Below are positions 50,496 to 59,150 of a DNA stretch of 64,000 nt, in pieces. Position 1 is the stretch's first letter, and each line of letters begins with the position of its first letter. The position numbers and the translations under genes were made by a program. The DNA is from Flavobacteriales bacterium (GTDB lineage Bacteria > Bacteroidota > Bacteroidia > Flavobacteriales_D > UBA2798): the NCBI GenBank assembly GCA_019694795.1, contig JAIBBF010000001.1, positions 190,370 through 254,369 of the forward strand. Reading direction: 5' to 3'. The notes below the pieces were generated by a model. That model was not told where the DNA came from. It did no database searches and saw only the letters and a program-made list of their open reading frames with translations.

Positions 50496-52945
50496 GGAAT
50501 AATACCCTGCTTTTTAAATACGATTTGAATTTGATGGTAGAGTAATTTCGCAATCACTTCATGTCCCTTTTCATTGGGATGATTATCCCATGGAGAAAGA
50601 TATAAATCTGATATTTTATCATTGTTGTAAACTTCCGACAAATCGATTTTATAATCTGCCGGAATGAGCAGGCATTCTGATAATTGTTGAAACTCTGTTT
50701 GACTTGCCTGTTCCCCCAATGTAGGTAGGTATACAAAAAGGAATTTTTGTTGATTGATTATTTCATTCAATAGTTCACAATATAACAGCAGTATGCTTTT
50801 TCTTAGCAATTGTTCTTTTTGCAAATCCGGCATTCCTGATTCTATTCCACAACTCAATATATAGCTGTTCACTTTTTCAAGTGTAAAATCAACTTTCTTC
50901 CGCAATAAAAATGTAATGTCACCGGCTATCCTATCCAGTTCTCCTGAATGAGCGATATAAATAATTAAATCGGGTTGAATCTCCTGAACTTTATGTTTAC
51001 ACAGGAAAGCGGTTTGAATTAATCCATATCCACCCAAACCGAAATTCCATATTTCCCATTTTTTCTCCGGGTAGTTTGCGTTAAGTTGTAACTCGATACG
51101 ACTTTCAAAATCCTGCTCCTGATTTACACCTGAGCCCATTTCATACGAACCTCCCATTAATGCAATCCGATAGGTATTGGGGGTTTTCTTTAATTCATAA
51201 GCCTTATCGCGCAGTCCATATGAATTTGTATAAATTTCTGTTCCTTTAAACGATTGCGAAGTATCTGGAATTAATTCTCTGAACAATTCATTTCCGGTTT
51301 CTCGTGTCAGATAATTATGCGGATTCCAATCTTCTCCTGTTTGGAGCACTGCAATTTTTCTTTTCAAATCGTCCGTATCCAGGATTTTACCATAATATCC
51401 TCTTTCAATTCTTTTTTTATCCCTTTTATTCAGTTTATGTGGATTTGTAATATCTGTAATCAATGAATCTGAATATCCTGTTTTTTCTTCTGTAAAGTAA
51501 GCCGTGGTGGACAGTCCTCCTATGAAAATCACCAACGCTAGTGTAATAAAATTTGATTTTAAATTAATCCTGAAAAGGATTGTTCTGAAAAGAATTCGAA
51601 ATAGGATTACAGCAAAAATGATTATCGACAACCACCAAATAGCGGCTCCGGGGTTTACCGTTAACAAAGAAATAAGATAAAGCCATTCTTTTATATCTCC
51701 ACTTGTCCATAACCCATAAAAAAACGATATAAACACCAGGAGAAGTCCCGCCTTAATATCGTTCAACCATTGCTTTTCTTTACGTTTTTTTAAGCTCCTG
51801 ATAGCATCGAATGCTATTCCAAAACCGAAGGTCATCCAAAACACCAAATCTGTAAGGCGTATTACAAAATTTCCACTAATCCAGAATTGTTGCCAGGTAT
51901 GCAGAAATGCGCTTAGCAGAAACACTATAGCTATGGTTAATCCGATTCGGAATGCCTCTGATGAAAAATAGTTTTTAATTCTAAAATAAAGCGGATAGTA
52001 GAAAATCCGGAGCATAAATTCTCTCCAGAAAACATTTATTTTTTGCCAAAGGTTGGTAAATGAATGAGCGGAAAAATAATTACCAAATACATCTTCATAT
52101 TGATACCCCCAGCACTCAATTAAAGCCAATCCAATATAAAATATTCCCACCATTCTGAGTGAAAGGGCGAAACCAAAAAAGAAATATTTTACTACCAATG
52201 AAGCTTCAATAACATCGATGGGATCATTGATAAATGACAAATTAATCCACCGATAAAGGATGTAATAAAAAAGTCCCAATGCCAAATGACGCAAAGCCGA
52301 TTTCCAGATCATGAATACTGGAACGGAATAGTAATTGCCGGTAAATTTTCTGTAATCGATTATTGGAAATAAAAAGAAAAACAAGTTGGGAATCATGGCA
52401 AAATAGTTCCATTTAATAATCCATGGACTTTTAATTTTTCCAATAGAATTTTCATAATAAAAACTTATCCCTCTAAACATAAACATTACTCCAAAAAACG
52501 GCATTACCACCGAAATGCTTAGCCAATGCTCTGCCGAAGATTTTGTGATGAGGAAGAGTAAAATGATGAATCCAAAATAAATGAGTTTAAACAGACCATT
52601 TATTTTAAGGATTAAAATAAACAGGGACAAAGAAATAAAACCCAGCAAAATTAATGTTGGATTAATTCCTATTAAAAGTATTGAAGTAAGAATGAAGGAT
52701 GCCGACTGAACCCATGGCCGGAATTGGATGGGTATAAATAATGCTAAAAATGAAACGGCAACACCCAACGGCGCGATGCTTGTCCAACCTAACGCATCCT
52801 CCGGATGAAAAATATGTAAGGAAAAAAACAAACAAATAAATCCCACAAGCAGGAACATCCATTGCCAGCTAAACTGAAATGAAGCATTATTACGAATTGC
52901 ATCGTAATAGTCTGTTGATTTAATTGTATTTGATTCCCTTACCAT
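50492..52945 (-). CDS. MBOAT-like acyltransferase fused to an SGNH/GDSL hydrolase-like domain (copy 1)
   Basis: 817 residues with the same architecture as the next gene: about 12 hydrophobic segments to ~480, an MBOAT-like stretch NLWQKINVFWREFMLRIFYYPLYF (~298-321), SAFLHTWQQFW with His349, then the SGNH-type domain with NSYGLRDKAY, ALMGGSYEMGSGV (Ser600), WNFGLGGYG and WDNHPNEKGH. Both sets of likely catalytic residues are kept, and the sequences have diverged well beyond a recent duplication, suggesting different acceptors or acyl groups. It overlaps the GT4 gene by 7 bases and copy 2 by 4 bases. Confidence 0.72.
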   Translation of the reverse strand: MVRESNTIKSTDYYDAIRNNASFQFSWQWMFLLVGFICLFFSLHIFHPEDALGWTSIAPLGVAVSFLALFIPIQFRPWVQSASFILTSILLIGINPTLILLGFISLSLFILILKINGLFKLIYFGFIILLFLITKSSAEHWLSISVVMPFFGVMFMFRGISFYYENSIGKIKSPWIIKWNYFAMIPNLFFFLFPIIDYRKFTGNYYSVPVFMIWKSALRHLALGLFYYILYRWINLSFINDPIDVIEASLVVKYFFFGFALSLRMVGIFYIGLALIECWGYQYEDVFGNYFSAHSFTNLWQKINVFWREFMLRIFYYPLYFRIKNYFSSEAFRIGLTIAIVFLLSAFLHTWQQFWISGNFVIRLTDLVFWMTFGFGIAFDAIRSLKKRKEKQWLNDIKAGLLLVFISFFYGLWTSGDIKEWLYLISLLTVNPGAAIWWLSIIIFAVILFRILFRTILFRINLKSNFITLALVIFIGGLSTTAYFTEEKTGYSDSLITDITNPHKLNKRDKKRIERGYYGKILDTDDLKRKIAVLQTGEDWNPHNYLTRETGNELFRELIPDTSQSFKGTEIYTNSYGLRDKAYELKKTPNTYRIALMGGSYEMGSGVNQEQDFESRIELQLNANYPEKKWEIWNFGLGGYGLIQTAFLCKHKVQEIQPDLIIYIAHSGELDRIAGDITFLLRKKVDFTLEKVNSYILSCGIESGMPDLQKEQLLRKSILLLYCELLNEIINQQKFLFVYLPTLGEQASQTEFQQLSECLLIPADYKIDLSEVYNNDKISDLYLSPWDNHPNEKGHEVIAKLLYHQIQIVFKKQGIIP

Positions 52946-54111
52946 TCCTGATACATTCGGTTATATTCCCTGGCGATGACTTCTGGTGAATGAAAACGAA
53001 GATAGTGTTGACGGATTATATTCCCGTCGAAATTCATCTGTAAAGCCCTTTCAATTGCAATAGCGAAAGCTGGTCCTGAAAACTCACTGGCAAAAACTCC
53101 CGTTTGCTCATTCATTAATTCCAGATAGGCCGGAACAGGCGTACATACAACAGGCTTCCCGCATAAACCTGCTTCTACAATGGTATTTGAGGCAATATCA
53201 TTCAATCCAGGATTTAATAAAAAATCGCAGGTATTATAAATCTGATTCAGCATTTCGGTCGAGTTAATTTCTCCCAGTTGAATAATTTCAGATTTATTAA
53301 TTGATTTTGGAACATTACCTTTTCCAACCACTATAGTTGTTGAAGGAACATCGACCAGAGCAAGTGCTTCTCTCAAAACATGAAATCCCTTTCGCGCATA
53401 ATTAACCTGATCGGCTATAAACAGAAATACAGGCTGATCATTTTTGATATTTAAATTGCTCTTGAAATCTAGATTTTCTGTTATTCGAAATTCATGGTAC
53501 GGAACAGGATTTTTTATGACTTGTACGGGTGTTTTTCTGATCCAATTCGATTCTGTCACTTTATTAGCCAAAACCTGTGATGGTGTTATAAATTGTATAT
53601 CTGTTTTTAAAAGTGCAGTTGAAATTTGATTTTTCTGTCGCAGAATTAAATCTGACAAGTCTAAAGCATCCGCCATTGGAGGATAATGAAATCCCCCGGA
53701 AAAAGGAAATTCATCGTGCAAGGTCCACACCAATTTTTTGCCATTCAATTGAGGCAATTCCTCCACATTTAAAAATCCGCTCACCCAATGAAAATGAATA
53801 ACATCTGCAGATCGTATCAATGGATGATTTTTTATTTTCCATACCGTATCCGGACGCGAAAACCATTCGCCTTTTGATTGGATGATGGTTTTTACTTTCT
53901 GCTGGTTCAGGTAGTTTTTCGCTTTGTAATACAGTGCGGAAAAGGGATTAAATGCATCCCGGAAATCAACAATTGAATCCTCCATTTCTCCATCTTTATA
54001 GAGGGAAATAAATGTTGAATCGATGCCGGATTGCTTTAATGCCCGATGCAAACGAATAGACGCGATTGCCGCTCCGCCTTTTGTATAAGTATTTAAGTGA
54101 ACTACTTTCAT
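52939..54111 (-). CDS. Glycosyltransferase family 4 (GT-B fold)
   Basis: 390 residues. The N-terminal KVVHLNTYTKGGAAIASIRLHRALKQSGID is the glycine-rich acceptor-side loop of GT-B enzymes. VWTLHDEFPFSGG and LNDIASNTIVEAGLCGKPVVCTPVPAYLELM are the donor-side segments, with the catalytic-type Glu in IVEAGLCG. No membrane helices; it is probably a peripheral cytosolic enzyme adding a sugar to a lipid-linked glycan. It overlaps the sulfotransferase upstream (4 bases) and the MBOAT-SGNH gene downstream (7 bases), tying glycan assembly to the acyl-transfer genes. Confidence 0.85.
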   Translation of the reverse strand: MKVVHLNTYTKGGAAIASIRLHRALKQSGIDSTFISLYKDGEMEDSIVDFRDAFNPFSALYYKAKNYLNQQKVKTIIQSKGEWFSRPDTVWKIKNHPLIRSADVIHFHWVSGFLNVEELPQLNGKKLVWTLHDEFPFSGGFHYPPMADALDLSDLILRQKNQISTALLKTDIQFITPSQVLANKVTESNWIRKTPVQVIKNPVPYHEFRITENLDFKSNLNIKNDQPVFLFIADQVNYARKGFHVLREALALVDVPSTTIVVGKGNVPKSINKSEIIQLGEINSTEMLNQIYNTCDFLLNPGLNDIASNTIVEAGLCGKPVVCTPVPAYLELMNEQTGVFASEFSGPAFAIAIERALQMNFDGNIIRQHYLRFHSPEVIAREYNRMYQEW

Positions 54112-55031
54112 GGAATATTCGATGCTTTTGAAAGTAATTGCAGATAAAGTTCCTTTAATTCCCCGTTTTCAATTTCGCCTTCTTTAAAGCGGTATTCCGA
54201 TTTTTTTATCAGAGAAAGAATCCGATCCGGATGATCCACTTTTAAATCAAGAATATTAATTAACCGGTGGATAGTCAGCTCCGGATGCTGCATTAAGTGA
54301 TCATAAGAAATAAAAACAGTTGATGAACTGTCCATCTTCAAAATTGATTCATAATAGCGGAGGTAGACCTTATCCGTTAATTGAGGTGTTATTTTAGAAG
54401 CAGAAGCAATTGCTGCTGTTGGATTTCGAAAGCAAACGATAAATTTCGCTTTTGGCCATTTTCCGATTAACCAGGGCCACAATACTGAAAAATGTGGATT
54501 TTTAACCAGTGGACGATCACCAAATTCATTAAGTAGATACCGGTTTAAATTGCCAATTCCATAATGCTTTAAAACATGAATTTTATTCCTATTCGAAATG
54601 CGGTCATCATGTACTCCGCACAATGAAAATTCCTGAAAAAGTTTTTCTTCACTTTCGGTCAAATCCACTTTCATTACCTCTTCGGAGGAAGGAGGTAAAT
54701 GTCCCCATGCATTTAATTTATTAAACGCATACAAGGATGCATCCATGAACAAATAGTTCTCAAAAAAACCATCCCGATTCAAATCCGCTCTGCTCCCTTT
54801 TGATTTTAATAAATCATTTTCCGGTCCCACATTCATTCCACATTCCTGCAAAAGATGAGTAACCAAACTAGTACCTGAACGAAAAAATCCGGTTACAAAA
54901 ACAGGACTTGAAACGGGTTCTTGCGCTTCGACCTTTTTCTTATTTATAAGCAACAAATACCAATAGAAAGCACGATTTATCACGCGGTGATACCATTGAT
55001 TGGGCTCAATATATGGAACTTGTTTTACCAT
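54108..55031 (-). CDS. Sulfotransferase (PAPS-dependent)
   Basis: 307 residues. The 5'-phosphosulfate loop is VFVTGFFRSGTSLVTHLL (RSGTS at 51-55) and the 3'-phosphate-binding region is FIVCFRNPTAAIASASK around R202. It would transfer sulfate from PAPS to a hydroxyl or amino group, most likely on a sugar given the neighbours. No PAPS synthesis genes are in the window. Overlaps the upstream sulfotransferase by 7 bases and the GT4 gene by 4. Confidence 0.8.
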   Translation of the reverse strand: MVKQVPYIEPNQWYHRVINRAFYWYLLLINKKKVEAQEPVSSPVFVTGFFRSGTSLVTHLLQECGMNVGPENDLLKSKGSRADLNRDGFFENYLFMDASLYAFNKLNAWGHLPPSSEEVMKVDLTESEEKLFQEFSLCGVHDDRISNRNKIHVLKHYGIGNLNRYLLNEFGDRPLVKNPHFSVLWPWLIGKWPKAKFIVCFRNPTAAIASASKITPQLTDKVYLRYYESILKMDSSSTVFISYDHLMQHPELTIHRLINILDLKVDHPDRILSLIKKSEYRFKEGEIENGELKELYLQLLSKASNIP

Positions 55032-55780
55032 GGAAAATCACGGTTTAATAGTTGCCTGAGCTCCTGATTGTGTTCCAAAAAAAATCGCTGCAAAAAATCT
55101 TTGGCCTGATCCGGTATTTCAGATTCCGTTCCTGCATTTTCATGCTCAAACTTAATCTCCTTGATATAGGATATTCCTAAATGCCGGGTGATTTTTTCCA
55201 TTATTTCACCAGGTGAAAGAAACAATTCTTCGCTACAAACAATCAACAATTGGCTACCGAAATGATTTATCCAATCCTTGAGCAAAAAGGCATATTTCCC
55301 TTTAGAGGCATAACCGAGTCGCTGATAAGCAAAATTATGTCCACCCTTTTTCTCTCCCCATTGAATCCGATCCATCTCCTGCAAAAGCGCCGTGTAAAAA
55401 TCAGCCTTTTCAAATCCCAGTTTTACCGACATTCTGTAATGAGAATAAGCACGGTGGACCGGGTTTCTCAGCAGGACAATAATTTTTGCTTGGGGAATTA
55501 CCGACTTAATTCTGGCGGCTGTTTCTGGAAATTCAAAATAATTAGCCGTTGCGTCAATAGAAAAACATGACGACTTAACTTTTTTATACTCACTATGTGC
55601 GTACCATCTGGAAGCAAATCCGGATTTATACCAATTGATTCCCCGTTTAAAATGAGCTTCATTATGAAAAAAATAATGTTCCTTGCGTTTAGCAGGTAAA
55701 ACCGAAGGATAATGCTGAAGTGTTTGGTATAGCGATGTAGTCCCAGCCTTTTGCGCCCCAATGATGAAGGCTTCAGGCAT
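55025..55780 (-). CDS. Sulfotransferase, heparan-sulfate N-sulfotransferase type
   Basis: 251 residues from MPEAFIIGAQKAGTTSLYQTLQHYP, which carries the PAPS loop KAGTTSL at 11-17. KRKEHYFF (Glu34 position of the catalytic acid) and RNPVHRAYSHY at 105-115 follow, the typical order for the HSST/Stf0 group. An in-frame extension reaches ATG 55930 (about 50 extra residues), but that start overlaps the divergent gene's start and lies upstream of the palindromic promoter at 55891, so the start at 55780, just before the conserved core, is preferred. It would be the first gene of the 11-gene operon ending at 41044. Confidence 0.75.
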   Translation of the reverse strand: MPEAFIIGAQKAGTTSLYQTLQHYPSVLPAKRKEHYFFHNEAHFKRGINWYKSGFASRWYAHSEYKKVKSSCFSIDATANYFEFPETAARIKSVIPQAKIIVLLRNPVHRAYSHYRMSVKLGFEKADFYTALLQEMDRIQWGEKKGGHNFAYQRLGYASKGKYAFLLKDWINHFGSQLLIVCSEELFLSPGEIMEKITRHLGISYIKEIKFEHENAGTESEIPDQAKDFLQRFFLEHNQELRQLLNRDFPW

Positions 55781-55890
55781 CACCCGTAGGGGTGCAGTGA
55801 TTTTAGAAAAAAATGATCGTGACAATTCTGCTGAATCATCAAAAAGCCTTTTTTCATCAATTAATTCTAAATTTATCACAGATAAAGGAA

Positions 55891-55909
55891 TTATCTTTAA
55901 TAAAGATAA
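55891..55909. promoter_or_regulatory. Palindrome with two outward-facing -7-like elements (divergent promoter)
   Basis: The 19 bases read TTATCTTTAATAAAGATAA, a perfect palindrome around 55900. Each strand contains TATCTTTA, one mismatch from the Bacteroidota -7 consensus TAnnTTTG. It lies between the divergent sulfotransferase genes. No clear TTG -33 element was found on either strand. Confidence 0.4.
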
Positions 55910-55921
55910 GGCTTCAAACCT

Positions 55922-56794
55922 ATGAATCATCAAAAAACAGCTTTGGGACTGAAATTTTTTTTGGGTCGTTTGCGCCTACGGTTTTTGACCAAGCCCAGAG
56001 CTTTGCGTTATTGGAGAAAAAGCAATGAAAACAAGTTTTTAAATGGACAATTAAAAGCCACAAGCTCTCATCCTTCCATACTTTTTATTGCTCCCAATAA
56101 ATCAGGCTCATCCATTTCCGCAACGATTATTTCCGAAATTCTATTGAGGGAAGGATTGATTCAATTGGATTGGGAAGGATACTATGCATGCACCGAACCG
56201 GATATTAAAAACACTCACTTTTCCGGAAAACAATTTCGTGATTTACAATTACCCGAAACCGGATTTTTCATTGGTCCACTACGCCGATCCATTGAAATCC
56301 CTGAATCATCCCCAATTCGTGTTATTATTCAAATTCGCGATCCGAGAGACATACTAGTTTCTCACTATTATTCCATGACCAGGAGTCACCCTGTTTTAAC
56401 AGAAAACTATCTGAAACGAAAACTAGAGGCCAGTCATAAAACAATCGATCAACATGTCCTCGACGAAGCTCCTCGATTCAGACAATTGTTTACCGAACTA
56501 ATCAGATCATATTTTCATACAAATAATGCCTTGTTCATTCGGTATGAAGAAATGGTGGAATTGCCGGAAGAATGGATAAAAAAAACAATGAATTTCTTAT
56601 CAATTCCATTGGAAAAACATGAAAATACCATCTCAAAACTCAACCATCATTTCACCCAGGGTGAAGGGGAAAACAAACATAAGCGGCAAGTGAAACCAGG
56701 GAATTTCAGAGAACAATTATTACCGGAGACGATTGATGCTTTAAACCACGAATTTTCCGAAATTCTGCGTACTTTCAACTATTCCATTTCATGA
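55922..56794 (+). CDS. Sulfotransferase-like protein
   Basis: 290 residues. After a basic start (LKFFLGRLRLRFLTKPRALRYWRK) the PAPS loop is ILFIAPNKSGSSISATIISEIL (NKSGSS at 59-64), and RVIIQIRDPRDILVSHYYSM near 139 is the 3'-phosphate-binding motif. It ends FREQLLPETIDALNHEFSEIL, typical of this family. It is divergent from the preceding sulfotransferase, and its stop overlaps the start of the next gene (ATGA). Substrate unknown; a glycan or lipid hydroxyl is likely from context. Confidence 0.75.
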   Translation: MNHQKTALGLKFFLGRLRLRFLTKPRALRYWRKSNENKFLNGQLKATSSHPSILFIAPNKSGSSISATIISEILLREGLIQLDWEGYYACTEPDIKNTHFSGKQFRDLQLPETGFFIGPLRRSIEIPESSPIRVIIQIRDPRDILVSHYYSMTRSHPVLTENYLKRKLEASHKTIDQHVLDEAPRFRQLFTELIRSYFHTNNALFIRYEEMVELPEEWIKKTMNFLSIPLEKHENTISKLNHHFTQGEGENKHKRQVKPGNFREQLLPETIDALNHEFSEILRTFNYSIS

Positions 56795-57723
56795 GGACAT
56801 TTCTCCATATTGTAAATCCTTACCCCTGTAAAGAAAACAGCAGCGCGTACAAAGAGCAGTCTCACACCCTGCATGCTTTAAGTGTTGCAAAAAAGAATTA
56901 TCAGGGGGAGGTGATTCAATGTGGTGTTACATTTCCGGAAGAAATTATTTCCATTCCGAATTCTTTAATCATACAACCTGTATTACATTCAAGTCTTGCT
57001 CAATTTTGCAATTCAGAAAAAAAGCTACCTCTTCTAAATGAAATTCTGGGAATAGCCAAAACGTATGAGAAATGTGAATATGTGATCTATTCCAATATGG
57101 ATATCATTCCCTCTCCTTCGTTTTATTCGTATATAAATCATCAGCTTCAAGAGCACGATGCCTTGGTAATAAATCGCCGAAGAATAGATCGTTCCTTTTT
57201 AGATACAAAAATTGAAAATCAATATTTGATTTTTTCTGAGGCCGGGAAGGAACATCCCGGTTTTGATTGTTTTGTTTTTAAACGTGGACTCATTGATCAA
57301 TTTGAATTAGGTCGTGTTTGTATTGGTATTCCCCATGCAGAAAACACATTGCTGCATAACCTCATTGCATTCAGTAAAAGTTTACAAGTAATCAGCAATG
57401 CGCATATCACCTTTCATATTGGGATGGAGTTGCATAAACAATGGGGGACAAAAACCGAAGAGCGTTTTAATCTTGCAGAATACAAGGCACAGTTAAAAAA
57501 ACTAAAACCTCATTTACGTATATCGAATTTCCCGGGGAGTAGTGACGGATTTTGCAAACGTCATTTCCGCTGGTTAATGCATCCATCGTTTTCCTTTCCG
57601 CTGATGCTAAGCTTAGAATTGAAACAAAAAAGAAATAAAAGGGAAAAACCGCAAAAAGAAAAGCTGAATTTTAAAAACAAATACCTGGAATGGCTTTTTA
57701 AAAAAGTCAAGATCGACGAATGA
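56791..57723 (+). CDS. Uncharacterised protein, possibly a GT-A-fold glycosyltransferase
   Basis: 310 residues, not confidently recognised. A Rossmann-like start RTFLHIVNPYPCKENSSAY and the stretch EYVIYSNMDIIPSPSFYSYI (N102-M-D104) resemble a GT-A nucleotide-binding site; HPGFDCFVFKRG and IPHAENTLLHN follow in order and could be the acceptor region. It ends with a Lys/Arg-rich tail (KQKRNKREKPQKEK). Translationally coupled to the sulfotransferase before it. Its 3' end overlaps the convergent sulfotransferase by 17 bases. Confidence 0.5.
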   Translation: MRTFLHIVNPYPCKENSSAYKEQSHTLHALSVAKKNYQGEVIQCGVTFPEEIISIPNSLIIQPVLHSSLAQFCNSEKKLPLLNEILGIAKTYEKCEYVIYSNMDIIPSPSFYSYINHQLQEHDALVINRRRIDRSFLDTKIENQYLIFSEAGKEHPGFDCFVFKRGLIDQFELGRVCIGIPHAENTLLHNLIAFSKSLQVISNAHITFHIGMELHKQWGTKTEERFNLAEYKAQLKKLKPHLRISNFPGSSDGFCKRHFRWLMHPSFSFPLMLSLELKQKRNKREKPQKEKLNFKNKYLEWLFKKVKIDE

Positions 57724-58492
57724 TTCCTTTCAGCTTTCTGAATCGTTCAGCCCACACATTACCCTTACGCAGCTTTAATATATCTCCATTTAAATCTCCG
57801 GGGTACATGGACAATTCCTTTGTAAATCGTTCTAACGCATAATCGTAAAGTTTGCGATCCCAGATTGAATAACGGTCTACCAACAAACGGGTTTCATGAT
57901 CCAACTCACTTAAAGGACTTCGCTTTTTATTCACATTTGCTTTAGCATAATAAGGAAAACGGATGTTCATTTTTTTCCCTAGCAATACCACTGACTCTTC
58001 GTATTTCTCATTTATACCGACGAAAAAAAACGAATCAAGATTTGCCTTTGCCTTTTCAAATAGTGCTTCATTACACATTCCAAAGGATGGATTCTCGCCG
58101 GCAATAAACCGGGTCATTCCATTATCAGCTATATCCATTAATCCTTCGTTTAAAAAATCGGCCAGTGATAAATGCCGGTTTTTGATTTCATCATGCAATG
58201 GCAAACCCGGCACCCGTAATAAATGGTGATAGAGTGAAACGAGTCGAATTTCCGGCTCGCGAAGCATGGTGATATATTTGGCGTCAATCCCTGGATGAAG
58301 CTGATGAATTCCGAATAAAAAATGTCCCTTTACCATTTTTAATCCTTTCAATAATTCAGGATTAATATCTCTGTAAATATGAGTGGATTTTATTCTCGGA
58401 ATATCAAGAATTTCCTGTTTATGAAAGTTTCTGTTTAGAATTCCCTGAAAGGTTGATCCACCGGTTTTATGAATATGTAGAAAATAATACAT
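57707..58492 (-). CDS. Sulfotransferase family 2-like protein
   Basis: 261 residues. YFLHIHKTGGSTFQGILNRNF is the PAPS loop of the family-2 group (HKTGGST at 8-14) and TMLREPEIRLVSLYHH near R78 is the 3'-phosphate site. The enzyme group includes carbohydrate 2-O- and 4-O-sulfotransferases. It is the last gene of the KAS III operon, one base after the GNAT gene, and overlaps the end of the convergent plus-strand gene. It is the fourth sulfotransferase in this locus and belongs to a different subfamily from the others. Confidence 0.78.
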   Translation of the reverse strand: MYYFLHIHKTGGSTFQGILNRNFHKQEILDIPRIKSTHIYRDINPELLKGLKMVKGHFLFGIHQLHPGIDAKYITMLREPEIRLVSLYHHLLRVPGLPLHDEIKNRHLSLADFLNEGLMDIADNGMTRFIAGENPSFGMCNEALFEKAKANLDSFFFVGINEKYEESVVLLGKKMNIRFPYYAKANVNKKRSPLSELDHETRLLVDRYSIWDRKLYDYALERFTKELSMYPGDLNGDILKLRKGNVWAERFRKLKGIIRRS

Positions 58493-58493
58493 T

Positions 58494-59150
58494 TTATTTT
58501 CCGTGTTTTAATTCAATAGTGGAAATCATTTTCCCTTTCATTTCCAGGTATTGCTGCACAAGAAATTTTTCGGATTCATCTAATTGCGGAATAGCATAAA
58601 AGGTTAGTTGTGTTCCATATTCCTTCGATAATATTCTGCGTGCATCACGTGTTGCTTCAAAGAAATCGTGACTATTCAATTCGTATTTCTGATTTTCCAC
58701 TTCATCCTGACCAGCCAATTTTTTATAACCCAAAGCCAAATTAAATTGAATGGATCTAAAATTATTCCGAAGGATTTTTGCCCGCGAAACGGATATTCCC
58801 AGATTGAATGAAAACTCTGTTAGCAGAATTGCAGCAGCAAAGGGTATGGAGGTGGACCAGTATTCTTCTTCCCAAACAAATATGCCTCCGTTACCGGTAA
58901 TGCCATTTTCCCAGTCGGTATCTGAGCCGTTTATTAATCCGATGTATTTTCCATTAACCGTAATGAGAAAATAATAATCCAGGGTTTGATTGATTTTTTG
59001 AAACCATTGTTTTTGCATTTCCGGAGAGATTTCTTCCCGAAACTCCATAAATCTCCGGATATGTTGCGAATTTCTCCAATAGCGGATCAATTCGATATCC
59101 GTTATTTCGAGTCGCTTTAACTGAATGCCGTATCCTTCAAATATTATCAT
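58494..59150 (-). CDS. GNAT-family N-acetyltransferase-like protein
   Basis: 218 residues, RimJ/RimL-like: IQLKRLEITDIELIRYWRNSQHIRRFM at the start, then WSTSIPFAAAILLTEFSFN and ILRNNFRSIQFNLALGYKKL, the typical helix after the acyl-CoA site. It could acylate an amino sugar, using acyl-CoA or an acyl-carrier made by the upstream KAS III genes; this is inferred from context. Its start shares one base with the stop of the GtrB-like gene (TGATG). Confidence 0.7.
   Translation of the reverse strand: MIIFEGYGIQLKRLEITDIELIRYWRNSQHIRRFMEFREEISPEMQKQWFQKINQTLDYYFLITVNGKYIGLINGSDTDWENGITGNGGIFVWEEEYWSTSIPFAAAILLTEFSFNLGISVSRAKILRNNFRSIQFNLALGYKKLAGQDEVENQKYELNSHDFFEATRDARRILSKEYGTQLTFYAIPQLDESEKFLVQQYLEMKGKMISTIELKHGK

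Noticed and set aside
46318-52945. Ordinary Dlt (D-alanylation) operon
   Set aside because: The pocket residues match prolyl ligases, an oxidase and halogenases are interleaved, and the membrane and SGNH parts are fused, so a plain D-alanine system does not explain the locus.
55781-55930. 50-residue extension of the sulfotransferase at 55025
   Set aside because: Its start would overlap the divergent gene's start, lies upstream of the likely promoter palindrome, and precedes a complete family core.
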